Below the pieces are notes generated by a model. It was given only the letters and a program-made list of their open reading frames with translations, searched no databases and was not told the origin of the DNA. The position numbers were made by a program, and so were the translations under genes. DNA of 64,000 nucleotides, from assembly GCF_023017105.1 (NCBI RefSeq), contig NZ_JALKEV010000001.1, forward strand, positions 558,001 through 622,000. The letters run 5' to 3'. The DNA is from Halalkalibacter sp. APA_J-10(15) (GTDB lineage: Bacteria > Bacillota > Bacilli > Bacillales > Bacillaceae_D). Numbering within the stretch: position 1 is the first letter of the stretch; the number at the start of each line of letters is the position of its first letter. This document shows, piece by piece, positions 8,528-18,595 of the stretch.

Positions 8528-9298
8528 ATGACTAAGCTGAATAATCAACAAGCCGATGTTTCGATTATTACCCCTGCATACAATGCAGCAACTTATATGG
8601 CTGATACAATTGAATCAGTCTTAGCGCAAACGTATGGAAGCTGGGAGATGCTAATTGTAGATGATTGTTCAACAGATGATACAGCTCAAATCGTACAATC
8701 GTATGCAAGCCGCGATCCACGAATTCGCTTTATTCAATTAGCTCAAAATAGTGGTCCAGCTATTACTCGAAATACAGCCATTGAAGCAGCAAGCGGCCGC
8801 TATCTTGCTTTTTTAGATAGTGATGATATGTGGCTACCAAATAAGCTAGAGAGACAGCTTCAATTTATGCAAGAACGTGATCTCGCTTTTTCCTTCACTC
8901 AATATCGTGTGATGGATCTAGAAGGGAATATTACAGATAAGCTAGAGGATGTGCCTGACGAAGCGACATATAAGGATTTATTGAAGCATAATGTGATTGG
9001 CTGCCTGACGGTTATGCTCGACAAAGAAAAGGTCGGAGCCGTTGAAATGGTCAATATCCGCTCGCGCCAAGACTACGTCCTCTGGCTACACATTTGTAAG
9101 CGAGGCTTTACTGCATACGGTCTAAAGGAGCCATTAGCTTTGTATCGTGTTGGACGTCAATCAGTTTCAAGCAATAAGGTGAAAATGGCTAAGCAAAACT
9201 GGCGCGTGTACCGCGAAATCGAAGGGTTAAATCTTGTTAAAAGCTTGTGGTATTTTAGTCATTATGTGGTGTTTAAGTTGGTGAAGTATGCTAGGTGA
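8528..9298 (+). CDS. GT2-family glycosyltransferase, TuaG-like
   Basis: A 256-residue GT-A fold inverting transferase. VSIITPAYNAA begins the fold, and the UDP-binding aspartates occur in VDDCSTDDT (about 43-51) and the DxD-type FLDSDDMW (about 95-102). SRQDYVLWLHI near residue 181 carries the likely catalytic acid residue. Length and these motifs resemble TuaG, a teichuronic acid glycosyltransferase of B. subtilis; the assignment to that exact role is inference. It is the third gene of the operon. An 83-base gap before the ABC permease may hold a secondary promoter or processing site. Confidence 0.85.
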   Translation: MTKLNNQQADVSIITPAYNAATYMADTIESVLAQTYGSWEMLIVDDCSTDDTAQIVQSYASRDPRIRFIQLAQNSGPAITRNTAIEAASGRYLAFLDSDDMWLPNKLERQLQFMQERDLAFSFTQYRVMDLEGNITDKLEDVPDEATYKDLLKHNVIGCLTVMLDKEKVGAVEMVNIRSRQDYVLWLHICKRGFTAYGLKEPLALYRVGRQSVSSNKVKMAKQNWRVYREIEGLNLVKSLWYFSHYVVFKLVKYAR

Positions 9299-9381
9299 AA
9301 TGGGAGATGTTCACTACAGTTAAAGTATTGTATAGTAACTATAAATGTGGGAACTTTGAAATGGCGGTGTGAGAAAATAAA

Positions 9382-10170
9382 ATGCGTGATTATATAAATG
9401 AAATGTTAAAGAGAAAAGATTTATTAATTTACCTTGTAAAATCGGGATTAAAGGCCGAGCATCGAAACAGTTACTTAGGTTATTTTTGGTGGCTACTAGA
9501 TCCTTTATTGAATGTTTTGGTTTATTATTTTTTAGTTGTAGTTATTTTAGGAAGGAATGAAGGAGAAAATTACGCTGTATTTTTAGTAATCGGTTTAATT
9601 GGATGGCGTTGGATGAATACAACTGTCAGTTCTTCTGCAAGAGCTATAACAAGACAATCGGCTATTATAAACCAAGTATATTTACCTAAGTCGATTTTTT
9701 CGATAGCTGTTTCATTTACACAGATGGTGAATTTTGTCTTTGGGATGGTTGTTATTGCCATTTTTTTAATTGCTTTTGGCGTTATTCCAGGATGGCAGGT
9801 GGTATTTTTGCCATTAATTATACTGGTTCAGCTTGTGTTTCTGCTATCAATTAGCTTATCAATTTCATATGTGTGTGTGTTTATTCGAGATGTTGATAAT
9901 ATTTTAACTCACATATTACGAGTATTTTTTTATGCCTCGCCTATAATATGGGAAGGCGGTCGACTAAGACGACTAGGTCCTGAGTATAGTTGGATTGTGG
10001 ATTATAATCCAGTTGCAATTATCTTGGATTCTTATAGAGCTGTTATAATGTATCAACAATTACCACAAATAACTGGTTTGCTTGTTATTTTAACTGTATC
10101 TTTCATACTTATAGTCGGGATGATATTCTTCTATAGTAAGAATGAGCATAAAATAATCAAGGCGCTTTAA
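9382..10170 (+). CDS. Polysaccharide/teichoic acid ABC exporter, permease (TagG/Wzm-like)
   Basis: A 262-residue integral membrane protein of the ABC-2 type, with about six hydrophobic spans. The N-terminal amphipathic region contains the family signature KAEHRNSYLGYFWWLLDPLLN (about 24-44), typical of TagG/Wzm/KpsM permeases. It should flip a lipid-linked wall polymer across the membrane, powered by the ATPase encoded next. The start ATG has only a weak ribosome site. The gap to the ATPase gene is about 34 bases. Confidence 0.88.
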   Translation: MRDYINEMLKRKDLLIYLVKSGLKAEHRNSYLGYFWWLLDPLLNVLVYYFLVVVILGRNEGENYAVFLVIGLIGWRWMNTTVSSSARAITRQSAIINQVYLPKSIFSIAVSFTQMVNFVFGMVVIAIFLIAFGVIPGWQVVFLPLIILVQLVFLLSISLSISYVCVFIRDVDNILTHILRVFFYASPIIWEGGRLRRLGPEYSWIVDYNPVAIILDSYRAVIMYQQLPQITGLLVILTVSFILIVGMIFFYSKNEHKIIKAL

Positions 10171-10204
10171 ATGCGTTATAACCCAAAATAAAGAGGGAAT
10201 GAAC

Positions 10205-11788
10205 ATGTTTGATGAAAATGAACAATCAAAGGAAGTTGTATTGGATGTTAACAAATTAAGTGTTGCATTTAGACAAGGGCTTAACAAAGATGATTATAAA
10301 TCGCATATTATTAAACTATTCAAAAGAAAAAAAGAGCATGAGGACGGGTCTGGGAAAGTTGTTTGGCCTTTAAAAGATATTAGTTTGAAGGGATATAAAG
10401 GGGAAATCCTTGGAATTATCGGTTCGAATGGCTCTGGAAAGACAACATTATGCAAAGTGATTTCAGGTATTTTACAGCCTGATGAAGGTAGCTATAAGGT
10501 AGATGGTCGTATTTCAGCGCTTTTTTCATTAGGAATGGGTTTTAATAAGGAATTAACAGGTAGAGAAAATGTCTACTTGAACGGTATGATGCTTGGGATT
10601 GATAAGGGTAAGATTGATGAGTTTATTGATGACATACACGAATTTTCGGAATTAGGTGTGTTCCTTGATCAACCGATGAAGCGATATTCAAGTGGGATGA
10701 AGGCACGCCTCGGATTTAGTGTGGCTTCGTTTCTTGAGCCAGAGGTCTTAATTTTGGACGAGGCTTTGAATACAGGGGATGCTGGCTTTAGTTATAAAGC
10801 GGCGGAGAAAATGCGCGATTTAGTGAAGAAAGCAAAAATGGTTATTCTAGTTACACATAGTTTGAGGTTTGCTGAAAAGAACTGTGATCGCCTCGTATGG
10901 TTGGAAAAAGGGAGCATTCGCGAAGTTGGAGATCCTTCCACCATTGTGCAAATGTATAAAGAGTCGGTTCCTGTGAAAAAAAGGCGCCCTAAAAAGAAAT
11001 TGGAAATTCAGAAAACACAACAGAATGTTCGTGATAAAGTAATAGTTGAAGCACATAATGTGGGCGTTGGATATAAAATGAAAGATTCAACATTTTGGGC
11101 TTTAAAGGATGTTAGCTTTCATGTCAGAGAAGGAGAAGTCGTAGGTATTATTGGACATAACGGAGCTGGTAAGAGTACGCTGTGTCGATTAATGACAAAT
11201 ATCTTAACTCCTGATACTGGTGATTTGACGTTGAGAGGAGAAACAACTTCACTGCTTGGATATGGGACAGGTTTTAACACTCAGTTATCTGGAAGTGACA
11301 ATATTTATTTAAATGGTATGCTCCTTGGGATTCCGAAATCGAAAATTGAAGAGGATTACCCTAAGATTGTTGAATATTCTGGGTTGAAAGCCGCTATCGA
11401 TAAGCCTGTAAAGGAATATTCTAGTGGGATGCAAGCTAGGCTAGGGTTTAGCATTGCGGCGACGATACAACCGGATATCTTTATTATTGATGAGGCGCTT
11501 TCAACAGGTGATATGGCTTTTAAACAAAAAGCGAGTGAACGTATTCAAGAAATGATGGAAAAGGCTAAGGCTGTCATCATTGTGTCACATAGTATGAACT
11601 TTGTTGAAAAGATTTGTACAAGAGTCATTTGGATGGAAAAAGGCCAGGTTCGTTTTGATGGTGATCCTGAGGAGGCAGTCGCTCTTTATCGTGAAAGTGT
11701 AACAGGTAGCCGGAAGCAAAAGAAAAAAGTAACGTTAAGAAAGCCAAGTAAAAGAGTAAAGAAGCAAAAGAAATCAAGTAGTAAGTAA
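10205..11788 (+). CDS. Polysaccharide ABC exporter ATPase with two fused nucleotide-binding domains (TagH/Wzt-like)
   Basis: A 527-residue chain with two complete ATPase domains. Domain 1: Walker A GSNGSGKT (73-80), signature YSSGMKARLG (161-170), Walker B VLILDEA (181-187), switch His in VTHS. Domain 2: Walker A GHNGAGKS (317-324), signature YSSGMQARLG (404-413), Walker B IFIIDEA (424-430), His in VSHS. Each domain has the TagH/Wzt-type signature, and they are close paralogues joined by a lysine-rich linker; the tail is also strongly basic. Normal TagH/Wzt proteins have one ATPase domain and work as homodimers. I start at the ATG at 10205, since an ATG at 10199 sits too close to AAAGAGGG. 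It pairs with the permease just upstream. Confidence 0.9.
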   Translation: MFDENEQSKEVVLDVNKLSVAFRQGLNKDDYKSHIIKLFKRKKEHEDGSGKVVWPLKDISLKGYKGEILGIIGSNGSGKTTLCKVISGILQPDEGSYKVDGRISALFSLGMGFNKELTGRENVYLNGMMLGIDKGKIDEFIDDIHEFSELGVFLDQPMKRYSSGMKARLGFSVASFLEPEVLILDEALNTGDAGFSYKAAEKMRDLVKKAKMVILVTHSLRFAEKNCDRLVWLEKGSIREVGDPSTIVQMYKESVPVKKRRPKKKLEIQKTQQNVRDKVIVEAHNVGVGYKMKDSTFWALKDVSFHVREGEVVGIIGHNGAGKSTLCRLMTNILTPDTGDLTLRGETTSLLGYGTGFNTQLSGSDNIYLNGMLLGIPKSKIEEDYPKIVEYSGLKAAIDKPVKEYSSGMQARLGFSIAATIQPDIFIIDEALSTGDMAFKQKASERIQEMMEKAKAVIIVSHSMNFVEKICTRVIWMEKGQVRFDGDPEEAVALYRESVTGSRKQKKKVTLRKPSKRVKKQKKSSSK

Positions 11789-11802
11789 GGTGTTGAGATA
11801 AA

Positions 11803-13770
11803 ATGAAAGCAAACATCCGAAAAATGCTTCACATGACAGAACGGTTAAGCTTTAAATTGTTTACCCCTAAGCAAAGGGAATGGGTGAAGGATCATCTAAC
11901 AGATAAGCAAAAATTTTATATTAAGAAGTTACTTTTTTCTGGAAAATGGCAAAGAAGCGAAGTGAACCAAGTTAAGCATCGGCTCTACAATTTAGGGTTT
12001 ACGAGACGGGCTTTAGTAGACCTTGAAGCCCTTTGTACACGTCAGAACGAACCGTATTTAAATCGCCTTGCACGTTGGGAAATGGCCCTTTGGTATGCCA
12101 ATCAATATAGTAAGGAAAGCGCTGAAAAATGTATAACGATTTTAGAGCAAGCGATAAAGGATGAAGTGGACACGAATCGATTACGACAGGCGGCGATCAT
12201 GAAGGCGGAGTGTCATGAGATTCTAGGGAATAGAAGTGAGGCAAAGAAACTGTTAGACGAAGCACTAGCTATGGAAGAGCACCCAGATTTGTTTTTAGCC
12301 TATGCTAATTTAGAAACGGATTCTGAACTTCGATTAATCTGGATTAATCGATCATTGCAAATGTGTGGTGTTCCTCATGTGTCTTTGTCTCGGGGTAAGG
12401 GAACGAAGCTGGACTATGACCGTTTACAGTCAGAGGAGAGAAGAGCTCATACTAACGATAATCGTGAGCAAGATCCAAAAGTGTCGGTTATTATGCCCGT
12501 TTATAATGCGGAAGATGTTATCAAAACATCGATACAGTCTATTTTATCGCAAACGTGGAGGAATCTTGAGCTATTTGTTGTTGATGATTGTAGTCAAGAT
12601 AACACGGTGTCGATTGTTCAGAAGTTTACTGAACAAGATTCTAGAGTGAAGCTGCTACAGGCCGAAACGAACGGCGGTGCCTATATGGCGCGAAATTTAG
12701 CGTTAAAGCAAGTGACAGGGGACTTCATTACTGTTAATGATGCAGATGATTGGTCACATGTGGAAAAAATCCGTACACAAACTGAGCATTTGATTGCTAA
12801 TCCTACTGTAATTGGAAATACGTCAGAGCAAGCTAGAATGACGAATGAATTGAAGCTTTATCGAAGAGGGAAGCCTGGGACGTACATTTTTAGTAATATG
12901 TCTTCCTTCTTATTTCGTCGTGAGCCCGTTTTAGGGGATATTGGTTATTGGGATAGTGTAAGGTTTGCAGCTGATTCGGAATTCATTCGCAGAATTAAAA
13001 AGGTGTATGGTGAGAAATCGGTTGTTCCATTAAAGACAGGTCCTCTCTCGTTTCAAAGGCAAACAAGTGGCTCATTAACAGGGAATTCAGCGTTTGGGTA
13101 CCATGGGTTTAAAATGGGCGTAAGAAGAGAATATGAAGAGAGTCATGATTATTATCATGATACAACTAATGATTTATATCTTTCATTTCCCCTTACTAAT
13201 CGTCTGTTCTCAGCGCCAGAACCAATGTGGCCTGAAAAAGAAGCAAAAAGTGAAGGATTTCGGTTATTTGACATTGTCATTGCTTTCGATTTCAGACAAG
13301 CGGAGGAGCAAATTGCTCCCATTATAAAGGAGATCGAGGCTTTTGAAAATAAGGGTTACCGTGTTGCTTTATTGCAATTATTTACGTATGAATTAAGCCC
13401 AGATAAAAAAGTGAACCCTCTCATTCGAAAGTTGTTAAATCAAAGTAAAGTTGAAATGGTTTGTTATGGTGAGCGGGTCCAGTCGAACGTCCTCGTATTT
13501 AGGGATTCAAATATATTAACTGATTGGCAAAAGTACCGTCCTTTAATAGTAACTGATAAAGTTTCTGTAGTTAAAAATGAGAGCTTGATTAACTCGTTTT
13601 CAGTTGAAGCTTCTTTGATTTCTGAATACGTAGAAGGAGACTTTAAATGCTCTTGGTACCCTAAAAATAATGATGTTAGAAAGAAATTAATTGAACAAAT
13701 AGAACTAACAGATGAAAAAGTTGAGATCGCTTCTGAAAATTGGTCACAGGAGGCGATGCTTTTTGAATAG
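11803..13770 (+). CDS. Large GT2-family glycosyltransferase with helical repeat N-terminus
   Basis: 655 residues. Residues 1-220 form an alpha-helical, TPR-like region (KKLLDEALAMEEHPDLFLAY and similar). The GT2 catalytic domain spans about 226-440: VSVIMPVYNAEDVI, VDDCSQDNT, the GGAYMARNLAL segment and the metal-binding NDADDW. The remaining 200 residues are not recognised. It starts 14 bases after the ABC ATPase gene, and its last eight bases overlap the TupA-like gene, implying translational coupling. It probably polymerises or caps the polymer; the helical N-terminus could bind a partner. Confidence 0.8.
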   Translation: MKANIRKMLHMTERLSFKLFTPKQREWVKDHLTDKQKFYIKKLLFSGKWQRSEVNQVKHRLYNLGFTRRALVDLEALCTRQNEPYLNRLARWEMALWYANQYSKESAEKCITILEQAIKDEVDTNRLRQAAIMKAECHEILGNRSEAKKLLDEALAMEEHPDLFLAYANLETDSELRLIWINRSLQMCGVPHVSLSRGKGTKLDYDRLQSEERRAHTNDNREQDPKVSVIMPVYNAEDVIKTSIQSILSQTWRNLELFVVDDCSQDNTVSIVQKFTEQDSRVKLLQAETNGGAYMARNLALKQVTGDFITVNDADDWSHVEKIRTQTEHLIANPTVIGNTSEQARMTNELKLYRRGKPGTYIFSNMSSFLFRREPVLGDIGYWDSVRFAADSEFIRRIKKVYGEKSVVPLKTGPLSFQRQTSGSLTGNSAFGYHGFKMGVRREYEESHDYYHDTTNDLYLSFPLTNRLFSAPEPMWPEKEAKSEGFRLFDIVIAFDFRQAEEQIAPIIKEIEAFENKGYRVALLQLFTYELSPDKKVNPLIRKLLNQSKVEMVCYGERVQSNVLVFRDSNILTDWQKYRPLIVTDKVSVVKNESLINSFSVEASLISEYVEGDFKCSWYPKNNDVRKKLIEQIELTDEKVEIASENWSQEAMLFE

Positions 13771-15259
13771 TAAAGGTTCAAAACAGGAAAGCGATAATGA
13801 AAAAAGATTATTAAATGAACTAATTACTAAAGATGAAAAGTTAAGAAATGCTATAGAAGAAAAAAGACGGATTGCTAATGAAAAGCTAGCATTGGAACGT
13901 AAGAACAAAGAAGTGACGTCAAGTTATGTTTGGAAAGCAACTTGGCCAATTAGAAAAGTGTTAACATTACCTCAGACGATAGTCAATAAATTGAAGAGTA
14001 AGTTGGCAGCTAGAGAAGTAGCAAAAACTAAAAAGCTCGAACTACTAAATCGCCGATTAAAGAGAGACCTTGAAGTTTTAACAGAAAAATATCATTATGA
14101 AGTTTATGTACGTAAAGAGTTAGAAGGGAAGTCTCTTAAACAAAATTTAGAACAGTTAGATACATCATTTTCATTATTGACCGAAGCTCTGAAGCAATCG
14201 ATATATAATGGTGAAATACTGCCTTCTTTGGAGACGCTCATGAAATCGAATTCCACTTTAAATGAGGAATATGTGCGGTCTTTAACTGAAGTAGCAAAAC
14301 ACTTTGAAAATAGTGAAGAAGTATTGAGACAACCAATTTATCAGAAAATATTAGATGGTTTAAAAGCACATCAAGTACCAGAGTTTATGACGCGCAGTGC
14401 TTATCCAGAGGGAGATATTTATTTAAATCAAGTTGCATCTTTCAGGTCATGCATAACCCTCCGAATTAGAAAAAGACAGTTAGATTCTTTTATACCTGAA
14501 TGGATATTGGATAATAAAAGCGTTGCTTATCAATTTGTAGATCATTTAAATATTCCTCGACCGAATGTATCTAAGGAAACTTATTCTTACCAAAATCTTA
14601 AAGAACAGTATGGAGTGGCGATTAAACCATTATCAAGTGCGGGTTCTAGAGGTGTATATCTCGTTTATGATAGGGGAGATATTGTTAACGTAAGAAGCGG
14701 ACAAGGGTTATCCAGTTGGAGGGATCTTCAATCTCATATGAAAGCGGACTTGCAGTCGGGACTAGTTGAACATGATACATGGTTGATTGAGGAATTGATA
14801 TTCGAAAATAAAGAGTCAAAAAAGCCTGCTAGAGATTTTAAATTCTATTGTTTCTATGGAAAGGTTGCCTTAATTCTTGAAGTGATAAGGTCACCTGATC
14901 TTAAATATTGTTGGTGGAATCGAAATGGTAAAATGGTTGAAACGGGGAAATATGCTCAACAGAATTTCAAGGGCCAGGGAGTGGACCTTGAAATGATAGA
15001 ACGTGTAGAAGAGTTAAGCACTGAAATTCCAAGTCCTTTTATCAGAATGGACTTTCTTTTCGGTGAAGAGAATCAAATGTATTTTGGTGAATTCACACCG
15101 AAACCAGGACATTATGACAAGTTTAATAAAGAAACTGACCTTCTGTTAGGCGAATACTTTCTTGAAGCAGAGGTAAGGTTAGTAAAGGATTTGTTGGAGG
15201 GAAAAGAGTTTTCAGAATTTAATCATATAGCTAATAGTGTGCTAAATAGGAGGATTTGA
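13763..15259 (+). CDS. TupA-like ATP-grasp ligase with N-terminal coiled coil
   Basis: About 498 residues. The N-terminal part is a charged coiled coil containing the motif SSYVWKATWPIRK (about 53-65). Residues about 290-485 form an ATP-grasp domain of the TupA-like type: AIKPLSSAGSRGVY as nucleotide loop, LIEELIF, PARDFKFYCFYGKV, IRMDFLFGEENQMYFGEFTP with the metal-binding acidic residues, and KPGHYDKF. TupA is known from alkaliphilic Bacillus as needed for teichuronopeptide, a wall polymer containing polyglutamate and polyglucuronate. I start at the TTG at 13763, nine bases after CAGGAGG; earlier in-frame starts lack a site. It likely links an amino acid to a wall sugar by an ATP-dependent amide bond. 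Confidence 0.75.
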   Translation: MNSKGSKQESDNEKRLLNELITKDEKLRNAIEEKRRIANEKLALERKNKEVTSSYVWKATWPIRKVLTLPQTIVNKLKSKLAAREVAKTKKLELLNRRLKRDLEVLTEKYHYEVYVRKELEGKSLKQNLEQLDTSFSLLTEALKQSIYNGEILPSLETLMKSNSTLNEEYVRSLTEVAKHFENSEEVLRQPIYQKILDGLKAHQVPEFMTRSAYPEGDIYLNQVASFRSCITLRIRKRQLDSFIPEWILDNKSVAYQFVDHLNIPRPNVSKETYSYQNLKEQYGVAIKPLSSAGSRGVYLVYDRGDIVNVRSGQGLSSWRDLQSHMKADLQSGLVEHDTWLIEELIFENKESKKPARDFKFYCFYGKVALILEVIRSPDLKYCWWNRNGKMVETGKYAQQNFKGQGVDLEMIERVEELSTEIPSPFIRMDFLFGEENQMYFGEFTPKPGHYDKFNKETDLLLGEYFLEAEVRLVKDLLEGKEFSEFNHIANSVLNRRI

Positions 15260-15260
15260 T

Positions 15261-16886
15261 ATGAAAGAAGAAAAAGGATATCCATTTAGCCTCGATTCTA
15301 ATGTACTTGAAGGAGCATATGGACACTTAATGTGTCCATATTTAATAGCTCTTGAAGGATGGAGAAGAGGGTTATCGTTGAAGTGGTACTCTAAAGAAAG
15401 TGGTCATTTTGCTAATATGAAGGTGTGGTATGTTGATGAGCCTGGCCGACTTTTTTCATTAAGCAGTGAAGATAGAACTCACTATTTTTTTCGTTCAAGA
15501 GGAGATAAGGTGACAAATCAAGGCGTTGAACTAGCGTCAAATAAAGAACTAACGAAAGAAGAGTTAGGAAAAGCTCATGTCCCTATTCCTCGTGGTGAGA
15601 CATTTAATAGTAGAAATAATTTAAATGAAATCATAACTAAGTGTCAAGATATAGGCTTTCCATTAGTAGTTAAGCCTGTGGATGGGAGTTTTGGTAAAGG
15701 GGTTAAAACAAATATTACAAATGAGAAACAGTTAGAAGAAGCTGTTATTTTTGTGCGTGATGAAATGAATTACAATGAGATTATTGTTGAAAGATACATC
15801 GAAGGTGCAGATTTACGTTTATATGTTGTTGGTGATGAAGTAGTTGGTGCAATTCAAAGAAAACCTGCACATGTAATAGGTGATGGTGTTAATTCCATTA
15901 AAGACCTAATTTACAATAAAAATGAGTCGAGAAAGCAACACCCTAGATTAAGGAGTTGCTTAATTAAAGAAGACGATGAACTTAAACACTTTCTTAATGA
16001 AAGAGGTTATTATTTGGAGAGTATTCCTAAAGAAGGCGAGGTAGTTGTCCTTAGGGAAACTGCAAACATTTCACTAGGAGGGGATTCACTCGACGTTTTG
16101 GATATTATACCATCGCAAATTAAAGAAATCGCCATAAATGCAATTAAAGCAGTACCAGGTTTATTGCATGGAGGAGTGGACTTAATATGTGATATGGAGA
16201 ATGTTGACAACACAGTTGTAATTGAGTTAAACCCTACTTCGCAAATTGGATCTTTAGTGTTCCCTTTGGAAGGGAAGTCTAGAGATATTCCAGAAGCAAT
16301 TATAGACTTTTATTTTCCAGAAACTAAAAATAAAAAGAAGTCTAATTTCTTTTTTAATTATAAAAAAGTATTATTGCCATTATCTACAGGTGTTTCAAGT
16401 GAAGTAGAAGTTGCGGATGCACCATTAGGTGATGTATATGCATTGAAATATAAGGTATACGGAAGGGTTAATAATGTTTCATATCATCAGTGGTTAAGAA
16501 AAACTGCATTTGAGTTAGGTTTAGATGGCTATGTAGATAACATTTCAAATGAAAGTATTGATATAATAGTAGCTGGAACTAATAAAGAGAGTGTAGAGGG
16601 GTTTCAAAATCATTTATATCAATCAAATCATGATATTGAGATTTTCAAAATTGATCCTATTCCTTGGTCAAAGCCAATTTGTATTGGCTTTGATATACAT
16701 GCAGAATTAAAAGAAATAAAATATGAAATTAAAAAGGTTAATAAGAAAATTGAGAAAATCGAGAAACAACGAGAAAAGGCAGAAGCGAAATACTTAGCTT
16801 TATACCAAAGTAGGTTGTGGAAATTAACGAGACCCATAAGGTTTACAATAGACCTGTTAAAGCGTATAAAAAAAATCTTTAGCTAG
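15261..16886 (+). CDS. ATP-grasp ligase, paralogue 1 of 3
   Basis: 541 residues. An N-terminal domain (about 1-100) with ALEGWRRGLSLKWY and HYFFRSRGDKVT is followed by an ATP-grasp core: VVKPVDGSFGKGV (Lys138, glycine loop 141-147), IIVERYIEGADLRLYVV, KPAHVIGDG, and the metal-binding end HGGVDLI...VIELNPTSQIG. The core resembles cyanophycin synthetase and glutathione-synthase-type ligases, which activate a carboxylate as acyl phosphate and join it to an amine. A C-terminal coiled coil rich in Lys and Glu ends with SRLWKLTRPIRF. It starts one base after the TupA-like gene. Substrates are unknown; an amino acid or peptide part of the wall polymer is the best guess. Confidence 0.75.
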   Translation: MKEEKGYPFSLDSNVLEGAYGHLMCPYLIALEGWRRGLSLKWYSKESGHFANMKVWYVDEPGRLFSLSSEDRTHYFFRSRGDKVTNQGVELASNKELTKEELGKAHVPIPRGETFNSRNNLNEIITKCQDIGFPLVVKPVDGSFGKGVKTNITNEKQLEEAVIFVRDEMNYNEIIVERYIEGADLRLYVVGDEVVGAIQRKPAHVIGDGVNSIKDLIYNKNESRKQHPRLRSCLIKEDDELKHFLNERGYYLESIPKEGEVVVLRETANISLGGDSLDVLDIIPSQIKEIAINAIKAVPGLLHGGVDLICDMENVDNTVVIELNPTSQIGSLVFPLEGKSRDIPEAIIDFYFPETKNKKKSNFFFNYKKVLLPLSTGVSSEVEVADAPLGDVYALKYKVYGRVNNVSYHQWLRKTAFELGLDGYVDNISNESIDIIVAGTNKESVEGFQNHLYQSNHDIEIFKIDPIPWSKPICIGFDIHAELKEIKYEIKKVNKKIEKIEKQREKAEAKYLALYQSRLWKLTRPIRFTIDLLKRIKKIFS

Positions 16887-16916
16887 TATGAGAACAATAT
16901 ATTAGGGGTGAGGATA

Positions 16917-18548
16917 ATGGAGAAAAAGGATAAAGCCACTACTACATGGTTAGAACATTTAGAGGGAGCAATTCCACTTGAGGCATATGGAGATCAATTA
17001 AGCATGTATACGATTGCTTTAGAGGGCTGGAGACGTGGCTTAGAATTAACCTTTTATCATTTAAGAGAAAAAAGAAAAGATAAAAATGTGATTAGATATC
17101 TTCTTAAATCAAAGGAAAGAACCCATTACTTTTCTTATTCAAAAGGGGATAAAATAACTTCAGAAGCAATTAAAGCTTGTAGAAGTAAAGAGTTAACACG
17201 GGAGTGTTTAGTTAAACATAATGTACCGACTCCAATTGGAAAGAGCTTCCCTAGAAACTACAATAAAGAAGAAGTACTTGAATTTATTGATGAAATTGAC
17301 TTTCCTGTTGTTGTAAAGCAAATGAAAGGGAGTCTAGGTAAGGGAGTTTTTGTTAATATTACAGATATAGATACTGCATTTAAGGCAATACAGTACAACT
17401 GTGAAGTGATGAACTCAGAAGATTTTATTATTGAAAAACATGTAGATGGCGATGAATGCAGAGTATATGTAATTGAAGATAAAGTTATTGCAGCTGTAAA
17501 AAGAGTACCTGCAAATATAGTTGGCGATGGAAAAAGTACAATTAAAGATTTAGTAGAGAAGAAAAATATATTAAGAAAAGAAAATCCTAATTTATATAAA
17601 AGATTAATCAAACTTGATGATCAAGCCTTGACAGCTTTAAAAGAACTTAATTATAACGAGCATACAATCTTATCAGAAGGAGAAATTGTATTTTTGAAAG
17701 AAACAAGTAATTTATCTTCTGGTGGGGATCCAATCGAAGTAACGAATCATTTTAGTCCCGAATTAGAGAAGATCGCGATTTCTGCTGCCAAAGCAGTTGG
17801 TATGAATCATTGTGGGTTAGATATGATTATTGATTTTAAGAAGAATACTGGATATGTAATTGAAGTAAATTCACGTGCTCATTTAGGAGCATTTTTATAC
17901 CCCATTAAAGGAGTTGCAAGAGATGTACCAAGAGCAATAGTGGATCATTATTTTCCAGAAACGAAGAATAATCCTAGAACCGATTTAATATTTGATTATG
18001 AAACGATTGTTAATCTTTTTAAAGAAGGTAAAGTATACGAATATACATTACCATCACTTACTATAAGTGATTTTATAAAAAAGAAGGTTTTTTTCAACAC
18101 TAAGACGCAGTCTAAGTCTCTAAAAGTGTTAATCAGAAATTTGGCTCTTAAACTAAAACTGAACGGTTATGTCGAAAACAGTAATGAAGGAATCGAAGTT
18201 CAATTAGCTGGATCTAAAGAGAATATAGAAAGTTTCTTACGTGAGTTTCATACCAATTCTATATTTGTGGATGAAATTAACAATATCAATGTTGAAGAGT
18301 CGAACAGTATGATTGTCAGTGGGTTCAGTATTCGGGAAAATAATAGTCTTCAAGAGAAAACAGTTAATTTACAAAGACATGTTGGAGTACTAAAGAGAAA
18401 AAATAAAAAATTACATGACAAGAATCATATATTGAATGATAAGAACCATAAATTAAATGCTGAGTTAAAAACGATAAAACATGAATATAAGAAGTTGAGC
18501 AAAGGTTTGATAAGAAGAATAATAAATAAAATAAGAAATAGAAAATAA
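16917..18548 (+). CDS. ATP-grasp ligase, paralogue 2 of 3
   Basis: 543 residues with the same plan as the neighbouring ligases: ALEGWRRGLELTFYH and YFSYSKGDKIT in the N-terminal domain, then VVKQMKGSLGKGVF, FIIEKHVDGDECRVYVIEDK, RVPANIVGDGKST, and the active-site end NHCGLDMI...YVIEVNSRAHLG. The C-terminal region is a long Asn/Lys-rich coiled coil but lacks the W-x4-PIR end tag of its two paralogues. The ATG at 16917 follows AGGGGTGAGG; a GTG inside that site is not a plausible start. Like the others it should catalyse ATP-dependent amide bond formation in polymer synthesis. Confidence 0.75.
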   Translation: MEKKDKATTTWLEHLEGAIPLEAYGDQLSMYTIALEGWRRGLELTFYHLREKRKDKNVIRYLLKSKERTHYFSYSKGDKITSEAIKACRSKELTRECLVKHNVPTPIGKSFPRNYNKEEVLEFIDEIDFPVVVKQMKGSLGKGVFVNITDIDTAFKAIQYNCEVMNSEDFIIEKHVDGDECRVYVIEDKVIAAVKRVPANIVGDGKSTIKDLVEKKNILRKENPNLYKRLIKLDDQALTALKELNYNEHTILSEGEIVFLKETSNLSSGGDPIEVTNHFSPELEKIAISAAKAVGMNHCGLDMIIDFKKNTGYVIEVNSRAHLGAFLYPIKGVARDVPRAIVDHYFPETKNNPRTDLIFDYETIVNLFKEGKVYEYTLPSLTISDFIKKKVFFNTKTQSKSLKVLIRNLALKLKLNGYVENSNEGIEVQLAGSKENIESFLREFHTNSIFVDEINNINVEESNSMIVSGFSIRENNSLQEKTVNLQRHVGVLKRKNKKLHDKNHILNDKNHKLNAELKTIKHEYKKLSKGLIRRIINKIRNRK

Positions 18549-18595
18549 TAGGAATGAAAGCTTATACTATATAATGATAAAAGAGGTAAATATTT

